Source: Vigna angularis (Eukaryota > Streptophyta > Magnoliopsida > Fabales > Fabaceae). From it: a stretch of DNA of 64,000 nt. The position numbers and the translations under genes were made by a program. Shown here one piece after another: positions 1 through 12,012 of the stretch (the stretch's first letter is position 1; each line of letters starts with the position of its first letter). Under the pieces are notes generated by a model, which was not told where the DNA came from, searched no databases, and saw only the letters and a program-made list of their open reading frames with translations. The stretch covers positions 15,682,501-15,746,500 of the forward strand of contig NC_068973.1 of assembly GCF_016808095.1 (NCBI RefSeq), given 5' to 3'.

Positions 1-59
1 AATAGTGGTGGTTTATTTGTGGATGCACCTTCACCAAAGGTTTGAAAATTGAAAGCCAT
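1..59 (-). CDS. Copia gag, N-terminal fragment (runs off left edge)
   Basis: The minus strand from position 59 opens with ATG and reads MAFNFQTFGEG, then an asparagine-lysine-proline-proline-leucine stretch. This is the usual start of plant Copia Gag (the PPLF-type motif). A primer-binding site and a complete LTR lie directly upstream at 128-1551, which fixes both start and orientation. Only 19 codons are inside the window. Gag would package the element RNA in cytoplasmic particles. Whether the rest is intact cannot be seen. Confidence 0.6.
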   Translation of the reverse strand, partial: MAFNFQTFGEGASTNKPPL

Positions 60-127
60 TTTTCAAGATCAGTCAATTTAAAGAAAAAGATAATCGACTT
101 GTTTTTCAAATATCTTCTGAAAACCAG

Positions 128-140
128 CTCTGGTGCCAAT
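128..140 (-). other. Primer-binding site of the left-edge Copia element
   Basis: On the minus strand the bases right after the LTR read ATTGGCACCAGAG. This resembles the initiator-Met tRNA site (TGGTATCAGAGC type) that primes minus-strand DNA synthesis in plant Copia elements. Confidence 0.6.
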
Positions 141-1551
141 TGTTGAAAATAGAATGGCTAATTTTCTCACACCAAGAGGAAGGGGGGGAGGGGGGGTGAA
201 TTGGTGAAATGAAAAACAATGTTTTCTTTAAATCTTTTTCGTAAAGTGGATGCCTTTAAAAACTTTCTTGAAACGGAAGGAAAAAGATTTGTTTATGCAG
301 CGGAAATTAAACTGATTGAATACAGTAAGAAGTCGACTGAATAAAAGAGTGCAGGGATAGAAAGATCAAACGCTAAGTTTTTATACTGGTTCGGCCAAGC
401 CTACATCTAGTGTCCTTCCAACCACAGGAAGCCAATGCACTATAATGATCAAGGTTTTTACAACAAGGTTTTTATAGCAACCTCACGTGAAAAATATAAA
501 ACACCTCTCTAACCCTCTAATCAAAATATAGGCATATACAAACAGACTAGTAGCAAGAATCCCCTCTCCTGCAGTCCAAACCCTTTGAGCCACCTTCAAA
601 GTCAAGAACACAATACATTCTTCTTCCTGTAATCACAACAGGGAACCTCAACCCAATCTTTACAAGATTGTAGCCTCTGATCTCTCAGTACACCCAATGT
701 GCAGATATCATCAGCCTTTTTACGTGCAGTTAACTTGCTATTCAAGAATCCACAAGTAGGTGATCACCACGGTCACTTCTTGTTCATTGGATTTCTTTCT
801 CTCTTTCTGTAAGAATGCACTTTCTGCAAAAGATATCACAAATTGTTAGATTCACAAAAAGTTCTTACAGAAATCAAATTCACGTCAATTTATAGATTTT
901 CACAATTCAGACGCATTTTAATCGACTTAGCTACTAATGCAGTCGAATATAGAAATTATGTTATAGCAGTTAGCAACAATAAATGCAGTTAGTTGAGTGT
1001 ACAATTAATGCAGTCGAATCTCATTTAATGTTTGGTCAACATATTAAAAATATAGCCGTTGTAACATTTAATTCAAACATTAACAGAATTTCAAAACTGT
1101 AACAGATTTAGTCGAATGCATGTTGCATATAATCGACTATTAACATAGTTAAACAAAGTTTTGAAAAACTTTCACTTTGAAAATGATTTGTGCAAAGCCA
1201 CGAGTTTTAATCGACTCACCCCATAATGAAGTCGACTTAAAACTGTTGTTTTGCCACACAATTAAAGGTTCAACATAAGTGCTTGTGGTTTTCCTTCTAT
1301 AAAACATCAGACATGCATTCAACAATAAAATCAATTATATAGCATAGTGAAATGCAATGTATCAACACAATCATGTTCTCAATGCTTTAAACAGATTTAC
1401 ACATTGATTAAAACATATAGCATGTAAGAAATAGAACATGTAACACATAAACAACACATGTGTTATTAATTATGTTGTCATCATAAAAAACCAGAAGCTC
1501 TAAGATTGTAGGTTCAACTAAACCAGTGCTCCCCTATAAAGAATCTCAACA
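141..1551 (-). repeat. LTR, family A (Copia), 5' LTR of the element leaving the window
   Basis: A 1.4-kb LTR in minus orientation begins TGTTGAGATT (at 1551) and ends in TGTTGAAAAT read from the plus side (at 141). Two further copies occur at 3909-5327 and 8727-9990. It has the GAACCAGTATAAA-type motif near 378-395 and paired TCGACT blocks. A primer site and gag start lie on its left, while a purine tract typical of an internal 3' end lies on its right. It therefore joins two internal regions, as in a tandem or recombinant element. Confidence 0.85.
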
Positions 1552-1650
1552 ATCTCCCCCTTTTTTGATGATGCACAACCATGATTAATAAACAACCATA
1601 TTGTACAAATCAAATCATATCATGTTCTCTCCCCCTGGTATAACTTCCTT
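1552..1650 (-). other. Polypurine tract and internal 3' end of a family A Copia element
   Basis: On the minus strand this reads towards AAAAAAGGGGGAGAT directly before the LTR, a typical polypurine tract. The sequence further upstream, a non-coding tail with a GGTTGTGCATCATC stretch, is the usual end of such elements. Around 1650 it changes abruptly into a reverse transcriptase reading frame of another Copia family. The junction is probably a recombination or deletion point. Confidence 0.6.
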
Positions 1651-4600
1651 TTTCTTGAAGATCCATTTAGAACCTTTGACCTTCTTACCATTTGGCAAAT
1701 CCACCAATCTCTAAGTGCTATTCTTCCTTAAAGCCTCAAGCTCTTCCTCTATAGCACCCTACCAAAGATGTTGATCGCTGCTGTCAAGAACCTCCTTGTA
1801 ACTTCTCGGTTCACCTGAGCTTTCAAGATCTTCAGCAACATTCAAGGCGTAGCAAATTAGATCTGCCTCTCCAAACCGTTTGGTTGGCTTAGAGATCCTC
1901 CTTTCCCTATCACGAACAAGATGATAATTTCTCAATTCAACACCAACCCCTCTTGAGTTACTTTCATCACTAGACATTCCATATGTATCATCACCAAGAT
2001 CTGTGATAAACTCTCTTTGAACTCCACCCGTTCGTTTCTCAACTAATGACCGAATGACTTCATTTTGAACTTCACCCGTTCGGTCTTTCTCAGTCAACGA
2101 CCGAACGACTTCATTAGTAGTCTGCTCCACCTCAATGGAGAGTCTTATTCTCACATTCAGAATTTTCAGCATGCATTGCTATTCTTGTCTCATAAAAAAC
2201 GACATCTCTACTAATGATCAATTTTGAAGGTTTATTCCTTAACCTGTATCCCTTAACTCCTTCAGCATATCCAAGGAATACACTTTTCACTGCCCGGGCC
2301 TCCAGCTTATCCCCTTTGACATGTGCAAACACCAAAGAACCGAACACCCTCAAGTTTGAGTAATCATTCAATTGTCCACTCCAAACTTCCATTGGTGTTT
2401 TATGATTGAGAGCTGAAGATGGACTCTTGTTGATCAGGTATACTGCCGTATTGGCCGCCTCTCCCCAGAAAGCTTTTGACAACCCCGATCCAAGCAACAT
2501 GCACCGAACCCTCTCCAGAATTGTTCTATTCATCCTTTCAGCCAAACCGTTCTATTGAGGAGTTCCCACCACAGTCATGTGCCCCTTAATCCTTTTAACC
2601 TTGCAGAACTCATTAAATTCCTCTGAAACAAACTCCAGACCATTGTGAGCTCTCAGGCATTTCAACTTACACCCCAATTGATTCTCGGTCTGTGTATGCC
2701 ACTCCTTGAACCTTTGAAACGTTTTAGACTTATTTTTAAGAACGTAGATCCACACTCTTCTTGAAAAATCATCAATTATACTAAGGAAATACGCTCATTC
2801 ACCATGAGTTTGAGTTCTTGTAGACCCCTACAAGTGAACATGAGCATACTCGAATGGCCATTCCGTTAAGTGTTTCCCTTTGCCGAACAGTATTCTATGT
2901 GATTTCCCCAAGACACAGTGTTCACAAAAATCCAGCTTCTGCAATTTATCTCCAAGAAGTAAACCTTGCTTCTCCAATTCTTCAAGGCCCTTCTCACTGA
3001 TATGTCCCATCCTCAAGTGCCAAAGCCGAGCGGTATTCTTGGACTTTTCACTTGCTACTGAGGCATGACCAATGACAGTCGAACCCTCTAGAATGTACAA
3101 GCTATTCTTTCTTGCACTCGACAAGCCTTGTTATTACCGAGCAGCACATTTCCAAGCTCCTTTTGCTCCAGACTATCAAAGAACTCCTTCACCGGGCACA
3201 TGTGATAGGTACAGCCAGAATCCATGACCCAACTCTTTTGAGAATCTTCAGATGAAGCCACTAGAACACCAACAAATTCATATCCCTCGGACGCCTCTGC
3301 CACATCAGTAGTTTCCTGTGACCGAACGACTTTGCCCTTCTTTGGACAGAACTTCTTGATATGTCCAATCTTCTGGCACTTGAAACATCTCACCTGTTTC
3401 GTACCTTATGGTTTTGACTTCTTCCAATTTCCCCCCTGCTTCCCTTTGTCTTTCAACGCAATGAGCCCAGATGCCACCTCCTCAGTTGCCTTCGAATCTT
3501 GAAGTTTTTGAAACTCCTTGGTTTGAATTGACGTCACAACCTCCTCTAAAGTAATCACCTGATCCTTACCATAGAGCAAGGCATCCCTGAAATGCTCAAA
3601 GGTTCTTGGAAGCGCATTCAGAAGAATAACAACCTTATCTTCATCTTCCAACCTCACATCAATATTCTCCAGATCATCAACATTCATGCTGAATTCTGCA
3701 AGCTGCTCCTCTATGGTTCTTGATTCTGCCATCTTGAACGAATAGAGTTGTTGCTTCAGACACAACCTATGAGCCAACGATTTTGTCATGTACAATGACT
3801 CCAACTTTGTGCATATTCTAGCGTAGTATTCTCCTTCGCAACCTCCCTCAGCGCCTTATCACCAAGACACAATATGATTGCACTTCTTGCCCTATCAATC
3901 ATTCTTTTTATTGAAAATAGAATGGCTTAGTTTTAATACCAAGAGGGGGGGTGAATTGGCGAAACACAAAAATAAGAGTCTTTTAAGAATCTTTTTCACA
4001 AAAGGATGATCTTTCCAAAGTTTCTTGAATCGCAAGGAATAAGATTTTTTAAGTGCAGCGGAAATAGTTGACTACGTGAAAAGTAAAGTCGACTTTGAAA
4101 ATAAAAGTGCAGGGATAGAGAATTCAAACTAAGGTTTTTATACTGGTTCGGCCAAACTGCCTACATCTAGTGTCCTTCCAATCCTAGGAAGCAAATGCAC
4201 TATAATGATCAAGGCTTTTACAACAAGGCTTTTATAGCGACCTCCACGTCAAAATATAAAACACCTCTCTAACCCTCTAATCAAAATATAGGCATATACA
4301 AACAAAGAACATCAACAAGATGTCCCCTCTCCTACAGTCTTTAATCACTTTGAACAATCCTCAAAGTCCAAAACGCCACACGTTCTCTTTCTGTAGTCAC
4401 AACAGAGCAACCATAATCTTCACAAGATTGAGAGAAGAAGTTGATCACGTATTAAACACCTCAAGTGTAGGTTGATCAATCAGTCAATGCGCACAGATTC
4501 TTGCTCGTCAAGCAATCACTAAAGAATGAACACCTCGGTCTTTCTTGATGGATTCTTGGAGCTTTAGGATGTTATACCAGAGATCAATAATCTGAAACAA

Positions 4601-5485
4601 TTCAATCAAAACGTTTGATTCACAAAAGTCTCTGCAGAAATCAAATTCGCGTTTATATATAGATTTCCATAAAACTGACGCTCCTAAGTCGAGTATGCTA
4701 CTAATAGAGTCAATTATACTCAGACAGTTATAACAGTTAGTAGCAGTCAAACCAACTTAATTGATTTTTCATTTAATATAGTTGACTCACAATCAATGCT
4801 TGGTCAAAGATATAAAATATAGCCGTTAGACATCACAAGCATTAACAAAATTTCAAAACATAACTAACTAAGTCGAGTAGCTTGCGCATACAGTCGACTC
4901 TGTAACACTTCAATGTAGTTTTAAAAAACTTACTTTCCAAAAATACTCACAGCACACTTTGAAATTTTTTTTTCAAAGCCACGAGTTTTAATCAACTTAC
5001 TTCATAATGAAGTCGACTTAAAACTGCTGTTTTGCCACATATTATAAGTTCAACAAAAGTGCATGTGGTTTTCCTTTTCTAAAACACATGTCATGCATTC
5101 ACAGATAAGATCTCATGTAAAACACAGTGAATTGCAGCAATGACAGAATCAACACAAACATGTTCTCAAATAATCACAAACATGAAAGCTATGAACATGT
5201 AACACATTTAACAACACATAACAACACATGTTGTTATTAATTATGTTGTCATAATCAAAAACCAGAAGTTCTTTGAGATTGTAAGGTTTTGGCAAAACCA
5301 ATGCTCCCCTTAAGAACAATCTCAACACTTTTCTTCTCTTCTTGCGTCAGAGTAGCACCCATGTTCAACTCCCCCTTCAATGCATCATCACAACCCTACT
5401 GTATCAAAATAGCCTCCATCTTGATCTTCCACAGCCCGTAGTCATTTGATCCATTGAATTTCTCTACGTTGAACTTGGTTGCCAT
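1650..5485 (-). pseudogene. Copia gag-pol polyprotein, broken and truncated
   Basis: The Gag start (MATKFNVEKFNGSND) is at 5485. A solo LTR interrupts the frame at 3909-5327. Downstream come a Gag core (3406-3904), a CCHC zinc knuckle (CFKCQKIGHIKKFC near 3380), the protease motif DSGCTYHMCP near 3200-3230, the pre-integrase HHCC region (2828-3080), the integrase core (2180-2755) and the start of reverse transcriptase (KGSKWIFKKK near 1650-1690), where the frame is lost. Defects include an amber codon at 5396-5398 where Gln is expected, several stops and shifts, and LRAHNG in place of the usual LR-DNG, so a catalytic integrase Asp is replaced by His. RNase H is absent. Not functional. Confidence 0.88.
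3909..5327 (-). mobile_element. Solo LTR, family A, inserted in Copia gag
   Basis: This 1419-bp copy of the 141-1551 LTR is flanked by an exact 5-bp target duplication CTTTT (3904-3908 and 5328-5332). Neither primer site nor purine tract flanks it, so it is a solo LTR left by LTR-LTR recombination. Its terminal TG appears as TA on the plus side at 3909-3910. The Gag reading frame continues on both sides, which proves it landed in an existing element. Confidence 0.92.
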
Positions 5486-5511
5486 CGTTTATGGAATTTC
5501 TTGATTCACAG

Positions 5512-5528
5512 CCCCACGGTGGGCGCCA
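5512..5528 (-). other. Primer-binding site of the broken Copia element
   Basis: The minus strand reads TGGCGCCCACCGTGGGG between the presumed LTR end and the Gag ATG at 5485. The spacing and the TGGCGCC start fit a retrotransposon primer site. Confidence 0.6.
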
Positions 5529-5530
5529 AT

Positions 5531-5886
5531 TATTAGGTTCGCGTGAAACGGAGAACAGAAAACCCAGATGCAAAGAAGAAAGAACAAGAGAGTAAAAGAT
5601 TGAGAGAAAAATGATCTGAATAATAGTTCGAGATTGAAAAACTCACACAAACCGCAAAGACAGACTACAATATATAGCCAGTCAAAGCAAATGTAACAAA
5701 CACAACAGAATGACCGAACGATTATTAAGAGTAGGAGGCCAACACAGGCCGAGCACTAGCTAAAGCCCGAACGACCACACACAAGCGAAAGACTGAACAA
5801 TATCGACAAAGTCAACTTAAAAGAACACGACTGAATGTTTACAACTACGGTTCGATCACAAGCAAAAAATTGAGTCTATCCAACAT
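5531..5886 (-). repeat. Probable 5' LTR of the broken Copia element
   Basis: About 355 bp separate the primer site from a TGTTGGATAG start (minus strand, 5886). A TATATA box lies near 5670-5680 on the minus strand. No second copy is present, because the 3' half of the element is lost, so the outer border is inferred from the TG start alone. Confidence 0.5.
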
Positions 5887-6420
5887 CAACTGACACTTAA
5901 AGGTCCCCGTTATCACTGAGGTACCATCTAAAGCTAGATGTGCAAGATATCATTTAGATACCATCCTCTCCTCCACCAACCATTATCTCACCATCTCAAC
6001 AAACCACCATCCAAACTCTAAAAGACACCGACCCCATCATTGAACCACCTAGATCAACATCACCCCCACAACTCAACTCAACCAATCCAACTCCCAACAT
6101 GTCACAACCAACCCTAAACCTATACTCTCAACCTCCCAAGCTAAACCATCCCACCAATCATCTCAAACACGCACATCCAATCCTTAGCCATTAACTACCC
6201 TTCCAACATTCCCACTAACTCAACTTCTCTTGTCCTGTTGCAACACATGCAAGATCTTATGGTGCAACATTCTACTCACACTACTTCAGGACTTGCTGCT
6301 ATTCGAACTGAACAACAAGAGATATTCCTTGAACTAATCACTACCATCAATGCCTTTAGCCAAAAGATAAACTTCTCGCCTACACCACCATCACAACCAC
6401 CTTCAACCAAAAGATAAACT
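5887..6420. other. Proline/serine-rich coding-like remnant
   Basis: Compositionally biased plus-strand sequence would encode Pro-, Ser- and Thr-rich peptide, then a coiled-coil-like stretch (HMQDLMVQH, then AAIRTEQQEIF, near 6240-6340). This looks like the variable C-terminal part of a retroelement-carried protein, but frames are broken and no domain was recognised. Confidence 0.3.
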
Positions 6421-7464
6421 TACTGTTATTCGGATTGAACAACAATAGAGGTTCCTTGATTTAATCTATATGTTTCTAATAGAAAGAAACGGGAGAAAAA
6501 AATTATACATGAGAAATGTTTTTCATTCCAAAGCATAAACAAAGAAGTTTATTCCTTTTTCTATGTCACATGTTATTAAAAAAAAAATTCTCTATACGGA
6601 TAGTAAAAAGAATGAAGTTAATTTTTTTATTATTATTTTTCCTTTTATCAGACAGCTAAAAATATTTTTATTTTTATTTTTTCTAAATTAATCATTCCTG
6701 AAAACGTTAACGAATCTTTTTGGTTTCCCTTTGAGCTTATAAGTTTAACAAGGGAAAATCAACACGGTTTTATGCAGGTGATTGACTATTGAAGTGTTAG
6801 GTCATGTGGCCGTGCTGTTGGATTCCTTTCGGGCATCATTCGTGGTACACTGTATATTTTCTCAAATGTCAAACATTTCGGTTTTCAATGCAAATTTCTC
6901 TCTTTTCGTCGTCATCACTTATTCTTACCTTCTAAGAGAAGGAAAATAATGCCATGTACTGAATGTTTTTAAGAGAAACAACGTTTTCTCATAAGTAATA
7001 ATAATATCGTTGTTCTTGAAAAAGAGAGTTACGATTAAACTTATTTCAAATACAAACATGCACTATCGAATTTTGTTTTAAAATGACAAATAAGTATACA
7101 TATCTAGAACCTTTTAGAATTCATATCAATTTTAACAAAAATAATATTCGGATTAACCACACTTCATATTACCATTTTTATTTTATATCATATTCTCATC
7201 TTCGTTTATGTAATTGTCCTCAATTTAATTGATTTTTAGTAATTGATTTAATATTAATATTTACGTAATTATTATATGATATTCTATTTTAATATTTATG
7301 TAATTATATTCCTTTTATTGTAATTAAAGTAGAAAAATTATGTTATTTTGATTTTCAATTGTTTATAATTTTTTTAACATACATATTTTGTTTCCGGAAC
7401 TAGTTTTAAACTCTTGCGTATGTTTGGATAGGTCTTTATTTATGTAATTTTCTTAGGTTAGTAA

Positions 7465-7465
<1 letters not shown>
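6421..7465. other. AT-rich intergenic DNA, no gene seen
   Basis: Very AT-rich with no long reading frame or recognised repeat end. Confidence 0.5.

Positions 7466-7531
<66 letters not shown>
7466..7531. repeat. Palindromic trinucleotide microsatellite (ATA)n-(TAT)n
   Basis: A run of ATA/TAA repeats switches at 7499-7501 into ATT/TAT repeats, so the whole 66 bp is its own reverse complement and can fold into a hairpin. Confidence 0.95.
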
Positions 7532-8170
7532 TGCGAAAGAGAGAAAAGAGAAAAGTAAAGCATCCTTCTTGCCCTTCATTGTATTGTATGTATACTTTTG
7601 TAAGGAGAGAAAAATAGAAATAAACGAAACACGTGCGAGTGTTTAAACTGCTTTATATTGTATTCAAATCTTCTCATAAAGAGATATAGTTTGAACAACT
7701 TGTAAGCAATCTAAGATTGCAAATCTGAAGAGAATCAAAACACTTAAAACTTCACTTTAACAAGTTAAGGAAATCTAGGCGAGATCGTCTAGTACCAGGA
7801 GTGTTGTGAATACTCAGCTGATCTAGGGTAACTGAAGGTTATTCGTTGATCAAGGATACCAGGAGTGATGAATAATACTACGCAATGAGGAGTGAGTTAA
7901 ACTCAAATGTACTTCATTGTGGAACCCTTTAAGTTAATTTAGAGGAGAATTGGACGTAGCCCTAACGGGTGAACCAGTATAAAACATCTTATGTGTTTTT
8001 ATCTATTGATAGACGATGTAGTTTGTTAAACTCTCCCAAGATTACTCTTGTATAACATGATTTACACAAGACTACTGTCTACACTCTAACTTGGATGCAC
8101 AGAGTTTGTCAAGTAAACGATCTCACTAGGATAATGTTTACTAACCAAACATCAGTATCATACAAGTTAT
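7532..8170 (+). repeat. LTR-like fragment, Copia type
   Basis: The plus strand contains GTGAACCAGTATAAAAC (7973-7990), the core motif found near the 3' end of several Copia LTRs here. No clear ends or partner LTR are visible; the assignment rests on that motif and the general layout. Confidence 0.4.
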
Positions 8171-8726
8171 GTACATCATGATCAGATCGTAGGTTGCAAA
8201 AGATTTTGGAAGCACTATTAAATCCCCCTTCCCCCTTCCTAGTGTTTCCCCGCACCTTTAATACAATCACAAATCTGGTAAAGCATTTAGCACAAGTATT
8301 TATACTGGTTCAGCCAAGCCTACATCTAGTCTTCCTTCAATAAACCTGAGTTGAAGGGAACCATTATAATGATAGAGTTTATACAAGCAAGAATACATAT
8401 ATTCTTCTCTCAATGCACTATCCTTTCCCAAACTCAATATATCTTATAGCAAACAAGACGTGAACACCTCATAGTCTCAACCCATAAAGCTATCCCCACT
8501 CTCTGTCACCTTAGAGCAATCCCAACTCTTAGAACTAGAACACACAAGGTCCTCTTCTTGGCTCACAACAACAGGGAAACACAATCTTCTTGGTTGTAGA
8601 TGAACACTGATCCAGATAGAATACACTAGATGTGCATATTTGATCAGCAATGGTTAAGCATAATGTTCTTCCTAGAATCTTTATGGATTTCCTTCCAAAT
8701 CAGTGATCTTGATTCTCCACGAATTA
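8171..8726 (-). repeat. LTR fragment, family B, left half
   Basis: In minus orientation this resembles 30111-30379 on the plus strand (shared CTATCATTATA and CCAGTATAAA blocks, followed by a TTAATTGAAGG-like stretch). It is interrupted by the solo LTR at 8727-9990 and resumes at 9991. Confidence 0.5.
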
Positions 8727-9990
8727 TGTTGAGATTGTTGATAGGGGTAGCACTGGTTTAGCTGAACCTACAATCTCAGAGCTTCTGGTTTTTGATGATG
8801 ACAACACATAATTAATAACACATGTGTTTATGTGTTACATGTTCATTACTTTCATGATTATGATTATATGAGAACATGTTTGTGCTGTGTTGATCATTGC
8901 AATTCACTATGTTATATATGTGAGATTTAATCTGTGATTGCATGAAAATTGTTTTGGAAAAGAAAATCCACATGCACTTTAGTTGAACTTAAATTGTGTA
9001 GCAAAACAACAGTTTTAAGTCGACTTCATTATGAAGTAAGTCGATTAAAACTCGTGGCTTTGCACAAACTTTTTCAGTGTGCTGTGAGAATTTTTTGAAG
9101 AGAAAGTTTTTTCAAAACTATGTTTTTAACTGTTACAAAGTCGACTATGTCCGCAAGCCATTAGACTAAGTTTGTTATGTTTTGAAATTCTGTTAATGCT
9201 TGTCTTAGTGGCGAAGTCGACTGAAGAGCGTTAGAATTGTGAAAAACTATATATTGACGCAAATTTGAATTCTGTAAGTAGTTTTGAGAATCTAACAAAT
9301 TGTGTGATAATTTTCATATTAGTGCTGTCTTACAGATTTGGGAAAAGCTCCAAGAACTCTTAAAGAAGACCGTGGTGTTCATCTTTGGAGATAGCTCGAA
9401 GAGCAAGGATTGTGTGCTTTTACTGTCTGAAAAATATGCACTGAAGGTGTCTGTTTTGGTGATCAGGAATTCAATCTTGTGAAGATTGGTGTTGTTGCCT
9501 TGTTGTGACTACAGGAAGAGGACGTACTGCGTTCTGGACTTTGAGGGGTTTCTCAAAGGGTTGAAGATGGCAGGAGAGGGGACATCTTGCTACTGGTCTT
9601 TGTGTGTTGTATGCCTATATTTTGATTAGAGGGTTAAAGAGGTGTTTTATATTTTTGACGTGGAGGTCTCTATAAAAGCCTTGTTGTAAAAACCTTGATC
9701 ATTATAATGCATTTGCTTCATGGTGAGGAAGGACACGGGATGTAGGCTTGGCCGAACCAGTATAAAAAGCAGTGTTTGATTTTTCTATCCCTACACTTTT
9801 ACTTAATCGACTCTGTACTGCGTTTAATCAACTTTATTTCCACTGCACTTAAATTTTTTTTTCTTTGTGTTTCAAGAAAGTTTTTAAAGTCATATACTTT
9901 GTGAAAAAGATTTAAAGAAAACATTGTTTTTGTATTTAACCAATTCACCCCCCCTCTTGGTGTTGAAAATTAAGCCATTCTATTTTAACA
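8727..9990 (+). mobile_element. Solo LTR, family A, plus orientation
   Basis: It begins TGTTGAGATT and ends CTATTTTAACA, about 1264 bp, and is similar throughout to 141-1551 and 3909-5327 read on the other strand. Flanks are AATTA and AATTC, an imperfect 5-bp duplication. The 60-codon frame at 9300-9482 is LTR sequence, not a gene. Confidence 0.85.
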
Positions 9991-10620
9991 AATTCTAGGA
10001 CACTCCTACAATTAAATCTCAACAACCAAGTTAGTTGTGAAAGTGTAAGATCATTAAAATCATGTTGAGGCAGAGAGCAATGCGTCTCTTTATAGATTTT
10101 TCAACCTTGACACAGTTTAATTGATTAAGCACTTAATGTAATCTGTTAAACTTTTCCTTCTACTTTAACAGTTTTACATCGACATAAGATTTAACAGATT
10201 AAACTCGCATGCAATCAATTATATAAAACATACAAGCCAACAATATTCAAAATATGACCGTTATTGATAGTTATGACTTTTGAAGAAAATGGTTTCCGCT
10301 TAAAACACATTTTAACCGATTGGGAAAATAATGTAATTGGTTAAGTTCTATACTTAATCAAATTTGAAAACATTTTCTATTCAAAACACTTCAGTGCACT
10401 CAACAATCATGTACTGGCATAGCAATGTGTTTTAACCGATTATACAATTAATGTAATTGGTTAAAACATAGTTGTTTTTCCCCTAATAAGCATATACTGA
10501 TATCTGACGAAATTTAAATGATTATAGAAACGGTGTAATCGATTATTTCATGCAGATATGTAATATGCAATGTGTTTCAACGTTGATTCATTTCCAATCA
10601 ATGAATACATACACCAAACA
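9991..10620 (-). repeat. LTR fragment, family B, right half
   Basis: Continuation of the family B LTR beyond the solo LTR. It carries paired TTAACCGATT ... AATTGGTTAA blocks at about 10315-10345 and 10435-10463, and a diverged third pair near 10508-10540. The outer border is uncertain. Confidence 0.45.
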
Positions 10621-11640
10621 GTTCAAGCACAAACACATAGTATAATCAAGCAATTGTTTTGCCATTTTGTTGTGCAAGAAACTATTAAACATTTCTTTTG
10701 TTCATGACAAAAAACATGTATCCTATCAATAAAACATATACTCAAAATAAAAGAATATATCTTTAGTCTAAAGGAAAACACTTTACTCCTGAAAAAAGAT
10801 ATAATAGAAAATGTTAGTGTTGCACAACAATCAAAATTGCAAGAAGAAAGGAAGTTTGCTATGAAAAATATCACGATTGTCTAGCATCTTCACATGGTTT
10901 AAGGACTGACAAATGAGCTATGAGCGAAATAGATGATTAACAAAGTATGACCTTTTTGAAACCCATATTGCTAAATAAAAAGGCTTCTTATGAAAGAAAA
11001 GCATTAGTAAACACACTAATACATGAATAGACACATTACTAAACGATTTCCTCAAAATGCGTCAATGTGCTATATGAGAGTCTTGCTAAACACACTTGTG
11101 TTATACTTTGCTAAAGAATACTAGACGAGCTCTCTCTACAATGCACAAAACAATATTTTTGGTAAACATGCTAAAACATATAAACATTATTCCAAAAACA
11201 TGTGTTGAAAGATATCTTACTAAATGCACTCTTGAACCAAACGAATAATCACTAAACAAAGAACTATTAGGAAAATCCTTGCACATGCTAAACGATACCT
11301 TGTATTAAATGACGTTTTCATCCAACGATGAAACTTTCATGAATTGCTTGGTATCTTCACTATAATTCTTAAACGATCAAGTCTTGCTTGAGCAACAGAA
11401 AATTTGAAAAACTTATAATTGTTTTGAATGCGCATTAAAGAGCATTAAATGCACAACGTTTCAAAGCAACAACATTGATAAGAAAAAAGTCATATCTGTG
11501 TACATGCATATCTTCTCTACTTTGTGAAGATTACCTATATCAAGTATCCACCTGCTCTATCATATACAAGTCAGAACTGGAATGTTCTCTCTATCAAAAT
11601 TTGCACCAAACAGTTCGTACAACCTATTTTTGATTAATTG
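10621..11640. other. Repeat-derived AT-rich DNA, no gene seen
   Basis: The motif CTAAACGAT and variants recur many times (for example near 11038, 11288 and 11368). This suggests LTR or internal-region remnants. No domain could be read. Confidence 0.35.
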
Positions 11641-12012
11641 AAGTACCTGAAAAACACTAGAAGAGGGGGGCAGGGTTGAATAGTGTTTATGGAAAACATT
11701 TTTCACAACTCTTCTAATATAGCACGTTGTCGAGCGTGTAAAAAATTCTTTCAAAGGCTTAGACACTCGACTTGAAATATAAGCCTTGAAAATATAAATG
11801 TCCTATTCAGAATAATTTCTAGTGTAGTGTTTGTAAGAACTTCTTTTAAAAGTAAGAATCGTTTAGCCTGAAAGTTATATTTTCAAATATAAAATTCAGT
11901 TCGAGGTTTTCTAAGATGATTGTTTATTAAAGAGAAGAGAGAATAACACAAGAGATTTTATACTAGTTCGCTCCAACTAAGCTATGTCTAGTCTCCTTCG
12001 CAAAAGGTTCCA
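11641..12012 (-). repeat. LTR fragment, family C (Copia)
   Basis: Starts with the block CCTGAAAAACACTAGAAG, also present at 30809-30826 next to a Copia primer site. It contains TTTTATACTAGTTCG near 11956, a variant of the shared LTR motif. It is cut off at 12012 by the Athila-like LTR. Confidence 0.55.
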
